From assembly GCA_035699085.1 (NCBI GenBank), contig DASSBG010000017.1, positions 1-64,000 of the forward strand: a stretch of 64,000 nt of DNA, in the 5' to 3' direction. The notes below the pieces were generated by a model. That model worked only from the letters and a program-made list of their open reading frames with translations, searched no databases and was not told where the DNA came from. This DNA comes from DASSBG01 sp035699085. Lineage in GTDB: Bacteria; Pseudomonadota; Gammaproteobacteria; Xanthomonadales; Rhodanobacteraceae. How positions within the stretch are numbered: position 1 is the stretch's first letter; each line of letters begins with the position of its first letter. The translations under genes and the position numbers were made by a program. This document shows, one piece after another, positions 26,878-35,264 of this stretch.

Positions 26878-27278
26878 TGTACGGGCGCTGTGAGAAGGGC
26901 GAAAGGCGCGATTGTAGTGGTGGCCGCAAGCCGCGCCAATAGCGGCTTCCGGCCCCGCCAAACCGCCGGCTGAACAAGCCCGTTCGAAACGCTGCCGGGC
27001 GACGATTCGCCGCAGGGAGAAAAAGGTGCCAGGCACCAATCCATCGCTGCGGCGGGTGGCGCCGGCGCGGGCCGGCCGTGGCTCGTGGCGCTGGACATGC
27101 TTTCCACCACCGGCTGATGGCGCAAGCACGGTGCGGGAGCGCACGGCGTCCATGACAGCTTCCCCGGCTGCGGCTGCGCAGCAGCCTGAACGGCAGCGGG
27201 CATGCGGTCGCGCGATCGGCGCGGTCGGTGCCAAACTTGGGGAACTATCCTTATTCCCCCCAAAGACGTTATCATCTC
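26878..27278. other. Gene-free region between putA and the oxidase operon
   Basis: About 400 bp without a convincing gene. It holds a compact palindrome GGTGCC-A-GGCACC at 27025-27037 preceded by an A-run, and an inverted repeat TTGGGGAA (27237-27244) with TTCCCCCCAA (27254-27263) just before the DUF2244 start. The latter could be an operator or RNA stem for the oxidase operon. The region must carry the divergent promoters of putA and the cox operon, but I see no clear consensus boxes. Confidence 0.55.
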
Positions 27279-27764
27279 GTGATTGCGTTCCAGCCTGCCA
27301 ACGCACCCGACGGTCGCAGCATTGTCTGGCTGCGGCCGCCGCGGAGGCTGTCGCGTCGCGCCCTTTGGGGCCTGATGGCCGCGTTGGCCGCCGTCGCACT
27401 GGCGACGGCGTGGCTGAGTGCGCGGCAGGGCAATGTGTTCGCACCTGTGTTTGCGCTGCTTGAGGCAACGGCGGTGGCCGGCACTTTGGCCTTGGCGTGG
27501 CGCAAGGGCGACCACGGTGAGCGCATCACCGTGGACGCGCAGGCGCTGGAGGTGGTGGCGTGGCCGGAGCGCCGCTGCCGCGCGCGCTATGCATCCTGCT
27601 GGGTGCGTGTGCGGACGCGCAGCGAGGCCGGGCGACAGCGCGTGCTGTTGCAGGCCAGTGGTCGCGAGACCGAGGTCGGTGCATTCCTGGCCGACGCGGA
27701 GCGGGTGGAACTGGCGCGCAGTTTGCGCGCGGCCCTGGCGGTGGTGCCGGGCCGGAGCCGATGA
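27279..27764 (+). CDS. DUF2244 membrane protein
   Basis: A 161-aa protein with two membrane segments (about residues 28-46 and 52-70) and a basic C-terminal domain. It matches the DUF2244 family, which often sits just before coxB in gammaproteobacteria and is presumed to help the oxidase. Its function is not established. I chose GTG 27279 (MIAFQPANAPDG), which fits the usual DUF2244 N-terminus. A GTG at 27228 would add 17 residues. Its stop overlaps the coxB start. Confidence 0.72.
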   Translation: MIAFQPANAPDGRSIVWLRPPRRLSRRALWGLMAALAAVALATAWLSARQGNVFAPVFALLEATAVAGTLALAWRKGDHGERITVDAQALEVVAWPERRCRARYASCWVRVRTRSEAGRQRVLLQASGRETEVGAFLADAERVELARSLRAALAVVPGRSR

Positions 27765-28699
27765 CACGACTGGACTTTGGAATGCGATACATGAAATCTG
27801 GCGGAACTGGACGCGGCGCCACGGGTGCACTGGGCATGCTGCTGGCGCTGGCGAGTGGCGCGGCCATGGCCAACCCGGTCCCCTGGCAGCTGAACATGAC
27901 CAAGGGCGTGACGCCGATCGCGCAGCAGGTCTACGACCTGCACATGCTCGGCTTCTGGGTCTGCGTCGGTATCGGCGTGGTGGTGTTCGCCGCCATGGGC
28001 ATCGCGATGTTCCGCTTCCGCCGCTCGCGCGGCGCGGTGGCCGAACGCTGGAGCCACAACACCCGCCTCGAGGTGGTCTGGACGGTCATCCCGGTGCTGA
28101 TACTGATCGCGCTGGCCTGGCCGGCCACCACCTTGCTGGTCAAGGAGGTCGACACCAGCAACAGCGCGCTCACCATCAAGGTCACCGGCTACCAGTGGAA
28201 GTGGCGCTACGACTACGTCGACTACAAGGGCAACGCGGTCTCCAAGGTCGGCTTCATGTCCAAGCTCGCCTTCGACAGCAACAAGGCGCGCCAGCTCGAC
28301 TCCGGCATCGACCCGTGGACGGTCAGCGACAACGGCGAGCACGACTACCTGCTCAATGTCGACCACATGCTGGTGCTGCCGACCCACACCAAGATCCGCT
28401 TCGTCATCACGGGCGGCGACGTGATCCACTCATGGTGGGTGCCGGAGCTTGGCTGGAAGATCGACGCGATTCCAGGCGTCGTCAACGAGGCCTGGGCGAC
28501 CATCGACACCGCCGGCACCTATCGCGGCCAGTGTGCCGAGCTGTGCGGCCAGGACCACGCCTTCATGCCGATCGTGGTCAAGGCGGTGGCGCCGGCGCAG
28601 TTCGGCCAGTGGCTGGCGGCGCAGCAGGATGCGGCGAATCTGGATCGGGCCGCGCGCACGGCGCAGGCGGAACCGGCGGCGGCGCAACCGCGCGGCTGA
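27761..28699 (+). CDS. coxB: Cytochrome c oxidase subunit II
   Basis: A 312-aa subunit that takes electrons from cytochrome c through the binuclear CuA centre. A signal peptide and two membrane helices precede the periplasmic cupredoxin domain. CuA ligands are visible: His223 in HSWWVPE and Cys258, Cys262, His266 and Met269 in CAELCGQDHAFM. There is no CXXCH heme c domain, so the enzyme is aa3, not caa3. The ATG at 27761 overlaps the DUF2244 stop. ATGs at 27782 and 27791 are alternatives that also leave a signal sequence. Confidence 0.96.
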   Translation: MTRLDFGMRYMKSGGTGRGATGALGMLLALASGAAMANPVPWQLNMTKGVTPIAQQVYDLHMLGFWVCVGIGVVVFAAMGIAMFRFRRSRGAVAERWSHNTRLEVVWTVIPVLILIALAWPATTLLVKEVDTSNSALTIKVTGYQWKWRYDYVDYKGNAVSKVGFMSKLAFDSNKARQLDSGIDPWTVSDNGEHDYLLNVDHMLVLPTHTKIRFVITGGDVIHSWWVPELGWKIDAIPGVVNEAWATIDTAGTYRGQCAELCGQDHAFMPIVVKAVAPAQFGQWLAAQQDAANLDRAARTAQAEPAAAQPRG

Positions 28700-28735
28700 C
28701 GGCAACAGGCAACGAGAGAAGACGAGGTTACAGGA

Positions 28736-30352
28736 ATGGCGCACGCAGCCAGCATCGAACACGACGAGCACCACAGCGCCCCGAGCGGCTTTTTCCGCCG
28801 CTGGGTCTGCTCGACCAACCACAAGGACATCGGCACGATGTACCTGGTCTTCTCGCTGACGATGTTCTTCATCGGCGGCTCGCTGGCCATGACCATCCGC
28901 GCCGAATTGTTCGAGCCGGGCATGCAGCTGGTGCAGCCGTACTTCTTCAACGAGCTGACCACCATGCACGGCCTGGTCATGATCTTCGGCGCGATCATGC
29001 CGGCGTTCGTGGGCCTGGCCAACTGGATGCTGCCGATGATGGTCGGCGCGCCGGACATGGCGCTGCCGCGCATGAACAACTGGTCGTTCTGGATCCTGCC
29101 GTTCGCCTTCGCGCTGTTGCTGTCGACCTTCTTCATGGCCGGCGGCGCCCCGGCCGGCGGCTGGACGATGTACCCGCCGCTGGTGCTGCAGGGCGGTGAC
29201 AGCATCGCCTTCCTGATCTTCTCGATCCACCTGATGGGCATCAGCTCGATCATGGGTGCGATCAACATCATCGCCACGGTGCTGAACATGCGCGCGCCCG
29301 GCATGGATCTGCTGAAGATGCCGATCTTCGTCTGGAGCTGGCTGATCACCGCCTTCCTGCTGATTGCGGTGATGCCGGTGCTGGCCGGTGCGGTGACCAT
29401 GCTGCTCACCGACAAATACTTCGGCACCAGCTTCTTCAACGCGGCCGGCGGCGGCGACCCGGTGATGTACCAGCACGTGTTCTGGTTCTTCGGGCACCCC
29501 GAGGTCTACATCATGATCCTGCCGGCATTCGGCATCATCTCGGAGATCATCCCGACCTTCAGCCGCAAGCCGCTGTTCGGCTACAAGGCGATGGTCTACG
29601 CGCTGGCCTGCATCGCCTTCCTGTCCTTCACCGTGTGGGCGCACCACATGTTCACGGTGGGCATGCCGCTGGGCGGCGAGCTGTTCTTCATGTACGCCAC
29701 GATGCTGATCGCCATCCCCACCGGCGTGAAGGTGTTCAACTGGGTGACCACGATGTGGCGCGGCTCGCTGAGCTTCGAGACGCCGATGCTGTTCGCCATC
29801 GCCTTCGTGATCCTGTTCACCATCGGTGGCTTCTCCGGCGTGATGCTGGCGCTGGTGCCGGCCGACTTCCAGTACCAGGACACCTACTTCGTCGTCGCCC
29901 ACTTCCACTACGTGCTGGTCACCGGCGCGGCCTTCGCGATCATGGGCGCCGTGTACTACTGGATCCCGAAATGGTCGGGCAACATGTACAGCGAGACCCT
30001 GGGCAAGGTGCACTTCTGGTCCAGCGTGATCTCGGTCAACGTGTTGTTCTTCCCGCAGCACTTCCTCGGCCTGGCCGGCATGCCGCGGCGCATCCCCGAC
30101 TACAACGTGGCCTTCGCCAACTTCAACATGATCAGCTCGATCGGCGGCTTCTGGTTCGGCGCCAGCCAATTGCTGTTCATCGGCATGATCGTGCACTGCG
30201 TGTTCTTCTCGAAGAAGCGCGCCACCTCCGAGGTCTGGGAAACGGCCCACGGTCTGGAATGGACGCTGCCGTCGCCGGCGCCGCACCACAGCTTCACGGT
30301 GCCGCCGCTGATCGACGACAGCAAACTGGCGCACGGCGACGTTACCCACTGA
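28736..30352 (+). CDS. coxA: Cytochrome c oxidase subunit I
   Basis: A 538-aa, 12-helix catalytic subunit that holds heme a and the heme a3-CuB site and reduces oxygen to water. The CuB ligand and cross-linked tyrosine are His254 and Tyr258 in GHPEVY, and the other two CuB ligands are His303 and His304 in WAHHMF. The Glu of the HPEVY segment marks the A1 (D-channel) type. The start follows an AGG-rich ribosome site, and the N-terminus is the usual His-rich MAHAASIEHDEHH. Confidence 0.97.
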   Translation: MAHAASIEHDEHHSAPSGFFRRWVCSTNHKDIGTMYLVFSLTMFFIGGSLAMTIRAELFEPGMQLVQPYFFNELTTMHGLVMIFGAIMPAFVGLANWMLPMMVGAPDMALPRMNNWSFWILPFAFALLLSTFFMAGGAPAGGWTMYPPLVLQGGDSIAFLIFSIHLMGISSIMGAINIIATVLNMRAPGMDLLKMPIFVWSWLITAFLLIAVMPVLAGAVTMLLTDKYFGTSFFNAAGGGDPVMYQHVFWFFGHPEVYIMILPAFGIISEIIPTFSRKPLFGYKAMVYALACIAFLSFTVWAHHMFTVGMPLGGELFFMYATMLIAIPTGVKVFNWVTTMWRGSLSFETPMLFAIAFVILFTIGGFSGVMLALVPADFQYQDTYFVVAHFHYVLVTGAAFAIMGAVYYWIPKWSGNMYSETLGKVHFWSSVISVNVLFFPQHFLGLAGMPRRIPDYNVAFANFNMISSIGGFWFGASQLLFIGMIVHCVFFSKKRATSEVWETAHGLEWTLPSPAPHHSFTVPPLIDDSKLAHGDVTH

Positions 30353-30507
30353 TGGCGGCGATGCAGGGACACCAGGTCATGTCGCCACAGCGGCGCCCGG
30401 ACTCGATCGAGGCGCGCCGCGCCGCGGCCCGGCGCACGGCCTGGATCATGGGTGGCGTTGCGGCGGCCTGCCTGCTGGCCTTCGTGCTGCACATCGTCCT
30501 GCGATGA
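30352..30507 (+). CDS. Small single-span oxidase-associated membrane protein, 51 aa
   Basis: The start overlaps the coxA stop (TGATG). The first 30 residues are basic (RRPDSIEARRAAARR) and are followed by one hydrophobic segment, IMGGVAAACLLAFVLHIVL. In related operons such small single-span proteins, annotated as small oxidase assembly proteins, sit at this position. That assignment is by position only. In-frame ATGs at 30361 and 30379 are other possible starts. Confidence 0.6.
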   Translation: MAAMQGHQVMSPQRRPDSIEARRAAARRTAWIMGGVAAACLLAFVLHIVLR

Positions 30508-30637
30508 GTGCACGCCGGCAAGCCGGTGCCGAGGGCGGCGCCGTTACAATCGGTACGGAATCAACGCGCGCGGGACGGGCGCGCTGCGGGCTTGGCCGCA
30601 GCACCCGGGCCGCGCCGACAGCACGGGAATCCTGAGG

Positions 30638-31504
30638 ATGGCTCAGCAAGGCACCTACTACACTCCGCCCGCCAGTATCTGGCCTATTGTCGGCTCGGTC
30701 GGCCTGTTCGTCACGATGTTCGGTGCCGCGCACTGGGTCAATGGCGACGGCGGAGTCGGCAAGCCCATGTTGTTCGCCGGGCTCGCTGTCATCATCCTGA
30801 TGATGTTCGGCTGGTTCTCGACCGTCATCCGCGAGTCGCTGCAGGGCCACTACAACAACCAGGTGGACGTCTCGTTCCGCATGGGCATGATGTGGTTCAT
30901 CTTCTCCGAGGTGATGTTCTTCGCCGCTTTCTTCGGCGCGCTTTTCTACGCCCGCAACTTTTCGGTGTTGTGGTGGGGCGGTGCCGGCCACGGCATCTGG
31001 AGCCATCACTTCCTCTGGCCCGACTACAGCGCCACTTGGCCGACCAATGGCCCGGGCAACATCGGCGGCAGCTTCACGCCCATGCCGGCATGGGGCCTGC
31101 CGCTGATCAACACCCTGTGCCTGCTGACCTCCGGCATCACGGTGACCATCGCGCACCACGCGCTGAAGAGCGGCAACCGCGCGCGCCTGCTGGTGTTCCT
31201 CGGCCTGACGGTCGCGCTGGGCGCGCTGTTCCTGTTCCTGCAGGGCACCGAGTACCACGAAGCCTACACGCACATGAACATGACCCTGCACAGCGGCATC
31301 TACGGGTCGACGTTCTTCATGCTCACCGGCTTCCACGGCTTGCACGTCACGCTGGGCGCGATCATGCTGGCGGTGATCTGGTTCCGCTGCGCCAAGGGCC
31401 ATTTCGACAAGAACCACCACTTCGCCTTCGAGGCGGTGTCCTGGTACTGGCACTTCGTCGACGTGGTCTGGCTGGGCCTGTTCCTGTTCGTCTACGTGCT
31501 GTAA
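30638..31504 (+). CDS. coxC: Cytochrome c oxidase subunit III
   Basis: A 288-aa, seven-helix subunit that stabilises the proton-pumping core. Family hallmarks are visible: MMWFIFSEVMFFAAFFGALFY, QGTEYHEAYTHMNM and GFHGLHVTLGAIML, with WYWHFVDVVWL near the end. The ATG at 30638 gives MAQQGTYYTPP. GAGG touches the start. It lies 130 nt after the small membrane protein, with no cox11 between. It ends convergently to a DUF2909 gene. Confidence 0.96.
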   Translation: MAQQGTYYTPPASIWPIVGSVGLFVTMFGAAHWVNGDGGVGKPMLFAGLAVIILMMFGWFSTVIRESLQGHYNNQVDVSFRMGMMWFIFSEVMFFAAFFGALFYARNFSVLWWGGAGHGIWSHHFLWPDYSATWPTNGPGNIGGSFTPMPAWGLPLINTLCLLTSGITVTIAHHALKSGNRARLLVFLGLTVALGALFLFLQGTEYHEAYTHMNMTLHSGIYGSTFFMLTGFHGLHVTLGAIMLAVIWFRCAKGHFDKNHHFAFEAVSWYWHFVDVVWLGLFLFVYVL

Positions 31505-31546
31505 GCGCGGCCGGGCAGCAGTCGTCTCGGGCCGCGCCGCCCGGCG

Positions 31547-31753
31547 TCAGCCGTGCGGGTTGAGCCAGCCCATCCAGATGCCCAGCACCACCAGGCCGAT
31601 CACCACGAAGGACAGCGCGATGCGGCGGGTCAGCGCCCACGCCATGCGCCGGCTCTCGCCCTTGTCGACCATCAGGAAATACAGGGCTTGGCCCAATTCG
31701 AAAATGACCACCAGAAAGACGATGATCAGGATGGTCTTGTACGCGGTTGGCAT
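31547..31753 (-). CDS. DUF2909 twin-transmembrane protein
   Basis: A 68-aa protein with two membrane segments (about residues 6-26 and 45-63) joined by a charged loop (VDKGESRRMAWAL). It matches DUF2909, a small family often found on the opposite strand between coxC and SURF1 in this order. Function is unknown. I chose the ATG at 31753 (MPTAYKTIL). An ATG at 31780 would add nine unconvincing residues. It is divergent from the SURF1 gene with 68 nt between starts. Confidence 0.72.
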   Translation of the reverse strand: MPTAYKTILIIVFLVVIFELGQALYFLMVDKGESRRMAWALTRRIALSFVVIGLVVLGIWMGWLNPHG

Positions 31754-31821
31754 CCCATGCGCCCAATGCGGAAACAGCAAATTATAGCCGCGAGCGCGCG
31801 TTGTCCGCGCGCCAGCCGGCC

Positions 31822-32625
31822 ATGATGCGGCTGCGCCGGCCCTCGTGGTTTGCGGTGCTGATGACGCTGGTCGGGGTGGTGCTTTTCATCATCGCGGGCT
31901 TCTGGCAACTCGACCGGGCCCGGCAGAAGGAGCTGCTGCTGGCGCGCTTTGCGGCTGCCGACCGGATGGTGGCGGTGCCGCTGGCCAGCCTCGGCCCGGC
32001 GCCTGACGCGGATACCTACCCGCACGTGCGCGCCCACGTCGAATTCCTGCCGCGACGACTGTACGTGCTCGACGACCAGATCCACAGCGGCCGCAGCGGG
32101 GTCCAGGTGTTCACCCCGGCGCTGCTGCTCGGGCCCTGCACGGACGACGCCGCGGCCAATTGCCATCCGGCGTCGAGCCGGGTGCTGCTGGTGGACATGG
32201 GTTTCCTGCCGCGCCAGGCCGGCATGCAGCGGCTGCCGGCCATCCCGCCGCTGAAGTCTGCACGCGCAGAGATCCACGGTCTGTACGCGCCGCCGCCGGC
32301 GTCGGGGCTGAAGCTGGGTGGCAATGCGCTGGCCAGGCAGCCGACCTGGCCCAAGCTGACGACCTACATCGACCTCGAGCAGATCGGCGCCGACCTCGAC
32401 CGTCCGGTCTACCCGCGCGTGCTGCTGCTCGATCCGGACCCCGCCACGCCCTACATCCGCGCCTGGAAACCGCAGACCATGCCGCCGGCGCGCCACCGCG
32501 CCTACGCCTTCCAGTGGTTCTGCTTTGCCGCGGCGGTGCTGGTGATCTTTTTCGCCCTGCACCGCCGCCGCGCGGACGCCGATGTGACTGACGAACCGAA
32601 CGACGATGACGATGGACAAGCGTAA
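31822..32625 (+). CDS. SURF1 family oxidase assembly protein
   Basis: A 267-aa protein with one membrane helix at each end and a periplasmic domain. SURF1 assists insertion of heme A into subunit I. The N-terminal GFWQLDRARQKELLL and central VDMGFLPRQAG segments are family-typical. ATG 31822 and ATG 31825 are adjacent and both usable. It overlaps the next gene by 20 nt and starts the ctaA/ctaB transcription unit. Confidence 0.88.
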   Translation: MMRLRRPSWFAVLMTLVGVVLFIIAGFWQLDRARQKELLLARFAAADRMVAVPLASLGPAPDADTYPHVRAHVEFLPRRLYVLDDQIHSGRSGVQVFTPALLLGPCTDDAAANCHPASSRVLLVDMGFLPRQAGMQRLPAIPPLKSARAEIHGLYAPPPASGLKLGGNALARQPTWPKLTTYIDLEQIGADLDRPVYPRVLLLDPDPATPYIRAWKPQTMPPARHRAYAFQWFCFAAAVLVIFFALHRRRADADVTDEPNDDDDGQA

Positions 32626-33163
32626 CCGCCGCCGCATGCAATTGATCGGCGTGGGGCTGGTATTCGCCCTGCCGCTGCTGGCGGCAATGATCCTCAGCGC
32701 GATGGGTTGGCACCCGGGCACCCGCAGCCACGGCGAGCCGATCCTGCCGCAGCGCAGTTTCGCCAGCGTCAACGTGCGCCTCGACGACGGCTCGCGGTAC
32801 CCGTGGCGCGACAGTGAGCCGCGCATGACGCTGGTCGCGCTGGCCGGGCCGCACTGCGCGCGCAACTGCGTGCGCACCCTGGCGCTGATGCGCAACGCCC
32901 GCATCACGCTCAACGACAAGCAGGACCGCCTGCGCCTGCTCTACATCGGCACGCCACCGGCCGACCCGCGGACCGCACCGCTGATGGCGCAGTGGCAACT
33001 CGGCGACGATGTGGCCGGCGCCTTCGCCCGATGGCAGCCGCGCAGGGACGATGAGGTCGCCGCGCTGCTGGTCGAATCGAATGGCACGGCGCTGCTGCAC
33101 TACCCGGCCGGATTCGATGTCAACGGCCTGCGCAAGGACCTGCAGAAGGTGGTGCGCAAGTGA
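32606..33163 (+). CDS. Membrane-anchored SCO-like protein with CxxxC
   Basis: A 185-aa protein with one N-terminal membrane helix (about residues 12-33) and a thioredoxin-like periplasmic domain. It carries C84-ARN-C88, the same CxxxC spacing as SCO copper chaperones, and a later His165 in LLHYPAGFD that could be the third copper ligand. It is shorter and more diverged than the clear SCO protein at 38.2-38.8 kb. Homologues in this operon position are usually labelled hypothetical or oxidase assembly proteins. It overlaps the SURF1 and ctaA genes, so it is made with heme A synthesis proteins. A copper or disulfide role is an inference. Confidence 0.7.
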   Translation: MTMDKRNRRRMQLIGVGLVFALPLLAAMILSAMGWHPGTRSHGEPILPQRSFASVNVRLDDGSRYPWRDSEPRMTLVALAGPHCARNCVRTLALMRNARITLNDKQDRLRLLYIGTPPADPRTAPLMAQWQLGDDVAGAFARWQPRRDDEVAALLVESNGTALLHYPAGFDVNGLRKDLQKVVRK

Positions 33164-34353
33164 GCCGTGGCAAAGGTGCCGCCGCCTGGCTGGCCGCTGC
33201 AGCAGCGGTGCTGGCGTTCTGCGTGATCATGTACGGTGCCTTCGTGCGCCTGTCCAACGCCGGCTTGTCCTGCCCGGACTGGCCGACCTGCTACGGCAAG
33301 GTCACCTGGCCGAAGTTGCCGCACGACATTGCGCGCGCCGACGCCGCCTTCCCGCACCGGCCGGTGGAGGCGCACAAGACCTGGCGCGAGCAAACCCACC
33401 GCATGGCCGCCGGTACGCTGGGCGCGCTGGTGCTGGCGCTGGCCTTGAGCGCGGTCTGGCGCCGCGGCTGGGCGCGCTGGTCGACATTGGCGGCGGCGCT
33501 TTCGGCGGCGCTGGCGGTGGCGCTGTACATGTCGGGCGAGCGCATCGTTTCGTCGGCGCTGGGCGGGCTGGCCATCGCCCTGCCGCTGGCGGTGGCCTGG
33601 CGCCTGCCGCGCGCGCCGCCCTGGCGCTGGGCGGTGGTGGCGCTGGCGCTGGTGATTTTCCAGGCGGCGCTCGGCATGTGGACCGTCACCCTGCTGCTGA
33701 AGCCGATCGTGGTCATGGGCCACCTGCTGGGCGGCATGGCGCTGTTCGCGGTGCTGGCCTACATTGCGCTGCGCCTGCATGGGCTGGGCGCCACCGATGA
33801 TTCGTTGCGCGGCCTGCGCCGCGCGGCCGGCGTCGGCGTGTTGCTGCTGGCCTGCCAGATCGCGCTGGGTGGCTGGACCTCGTCCAATTACGCGGCGCTG
33901 GCCTGCGGCTACGGCGCCAGCGCCTTCCCGCAATGCCTGGGCCAGTGGTGGCCGCCGATGGACTTCGGCCAGGGCTTCGTGCTGTGGCGCGGCATCGCCG
34001 TCGACTTCCAGGGCGGCATCCTCGACTTGCCGGCGCGCACCGCGATCCAGATGGTGCACCGCATCGGCGCGCTGGTGGTGTTCGTCTACCTCGCCGCGCT
34101 GGTGTGGCACGCCGCGCGTCGGCGCCTGCCCGGCTACGCCGCGGCCATTGGCGTGGCGCTGGTGGCGCAGGTGCTGCTCGGCATCAGCAACGTGCACTTC
34201 GCCCTGCCGCTGCCGGTGGCCACCGCGCACAACGGCATGGCCGCGCTGCTGCTGTGCTCGCTGCTGGTGCTGCTGGCCCGCACCCAGCCGAGGCCCGACG
34301 CACAATCGCGGCTGGCGGAACCGGCTACACTGGGCGGTCAGCCCGCCGTTTGA
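33160..34353 (+). CDS. ctaA: Heme A synthase
   Basis: A 397-aa, eight-helix membrane enzyme of the COX15/CtaA family that oxidises the methyl group of heme O to make heme A. Family motifs include GAFVRLSNAGLSCPDWP at the first helix, EQTHRMAAG, and MVHRIGALVV with a paired histidine in the second half. The GTG at 33160 overlaps the previous stop (GTGA). It is followed 5 nt later by ctaB, its pathway partner. Confidence 0.95.
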   Translation: MSRGKGAAAWLAAAAAVLAFCVIMYGAFVRLSNAGLSCPDWPTCYGKVTWPKLPHDIARADAAFPHRPVEAHKTWREQTHRMAAGTLGALVLALALSAVWRRGWARWSTLAAALSAALAVALYMSGERIVSSALGGLAIALPLAVAWRLPRAPPWRWAVVALALVIFQAALGMWTVTLLLKPIVVMGHLLGGMALFAVLAYIALRLHGLGATDDSLRGLRRAAGVGVLLLACQIALGGWTSSNYAALACGYGASAFPQCLGQWWPPMDFGQGFVLWRGIAVDFQGGILDLPARTAIQMVHRIGALVVFVYLAALVWHAARRRLPGYAAAIGVALVAQVLLGISNVHFALPLPVATAHNGMAALLLCSLLVLLARTQPRPDAQSRLAEPATLGGQPAV

Positions 34354-34358
34354 CCCGC

Positions 34359-35255
34359 ATGTCCGCCCACTTCACCGAATACTGGGAAGTCACCAAGCCG
34401 CGCATCGTGGGGCTGTTGGTGTTCTGCGCCGTGATCGGCATGTTCCTGGCGGTGCCCGGCCTGCCGCCGTGGCAGCCGCTGGTGTTCGGCACGCTGGGCA
34501 TCTGGCTGGCCTCGTCTTCGGCTGCCGCCTACAACCAGCTGATCGACCAGCGCATCGACAAGATCATGGCGCGCACCGCGCGCCGGCCGCTGGCGACCGG
34601 CCAGTTGCACCCGCGCCAGGTGTTCGTCTACGCCACCGTGCTCGGCATCGCCTCAATGCTGGTATTGGCGCTGCTGGTCAACGTGCTGACCGCGGTGCTG
34701 ACCTTCGCCGGGCTGATCGGCTACGCGGTGATCTACACCGCCTTCCTCAAGCGCGCCACTTCGCAAAACATTGTCATCGGCGGGCTGGCCGGCGCGATTC
34801 CGCCGGTGCTCGGCTGGACCGCGGTCACCGGCGAGCTGCATCCCTACGCGCTGCTGCTGTGCCTGATCATCTTCGTCTGGACGCCGCCGCACTTCTGGGC
34901 GCTGGCGATATTCCGGCGCGACGAATATTCGCGCGCCGAGGTGCCGATGCTGCCGGTGACGCACGGGGTGCGCTATACGTCCTGGCACGTGCTGTTCTAT
35001 ACGGTGCTGCTGGTGCTGGTGACACTGCTGCCCTTCCTCACCGGCATGAGCGGGCTGTTCTATCTTGGCGGCGCCGTGGTGCTGGGCGCCGGTTTCCTCT
35101 ATTACGCCATTCGCCTGGTGCGGCCGCCGGACCGGCGCTTCGCGATGCGCGTGTTCGGCTATTCGATCACCTACCTGATGGCGCTGTTCGCGTTCCTGCT
35201 GATCGACCACTGGATCGCCCTGCCGCTGCAAGGCGCCCGCGCGCTGATGTACTGA
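34359..35255 (+). CDS. ctaB: Protoheme IX farnesyltransferase (heme O synthase)
   Basis: A 298-aa UbiA-family membrane prenyltransferase that adds a farnesyl group to heme B to give heme O, the substrate of CtaA. The allylic diphosphate motif is NQLIDQRIDKIMARTARRPL, and the second acidic segment follows in PPHFWALAIFRRDEYSRAEV. The ATG at 34359 starts MSAHFTEYWEVTKPRI, close to the family start. Confidence 0.96.
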   Translation: MSAHFTEYWEVTKPRIVGLLVFCAVIGMFLAVPGLPPWQPLVFGTLGIWLASSSAAAYNQLIDQRIDKIMARTARRPLATGQLHPRQVFVYATVLGIASMLVLALLVNVLTAVLTFAGLIGYAVIYTAFLKRATSQNIVIGGLAGAIPPVLGWTAVTGELHPYALLLCLIIFVWTPPHFWALAIFRRDEYSRAEVPMLPVTHGVRYTSWHVLFYTVLLVLVTLLPFLTGMSGLFYLGGAVVLGAGFLYYAIRLVRPPDRRFAMRVFGYSITYLMALFAFLLIDHWIALPLQGARALMY

Positions 35256-35264
35256 GGCGGCGGC

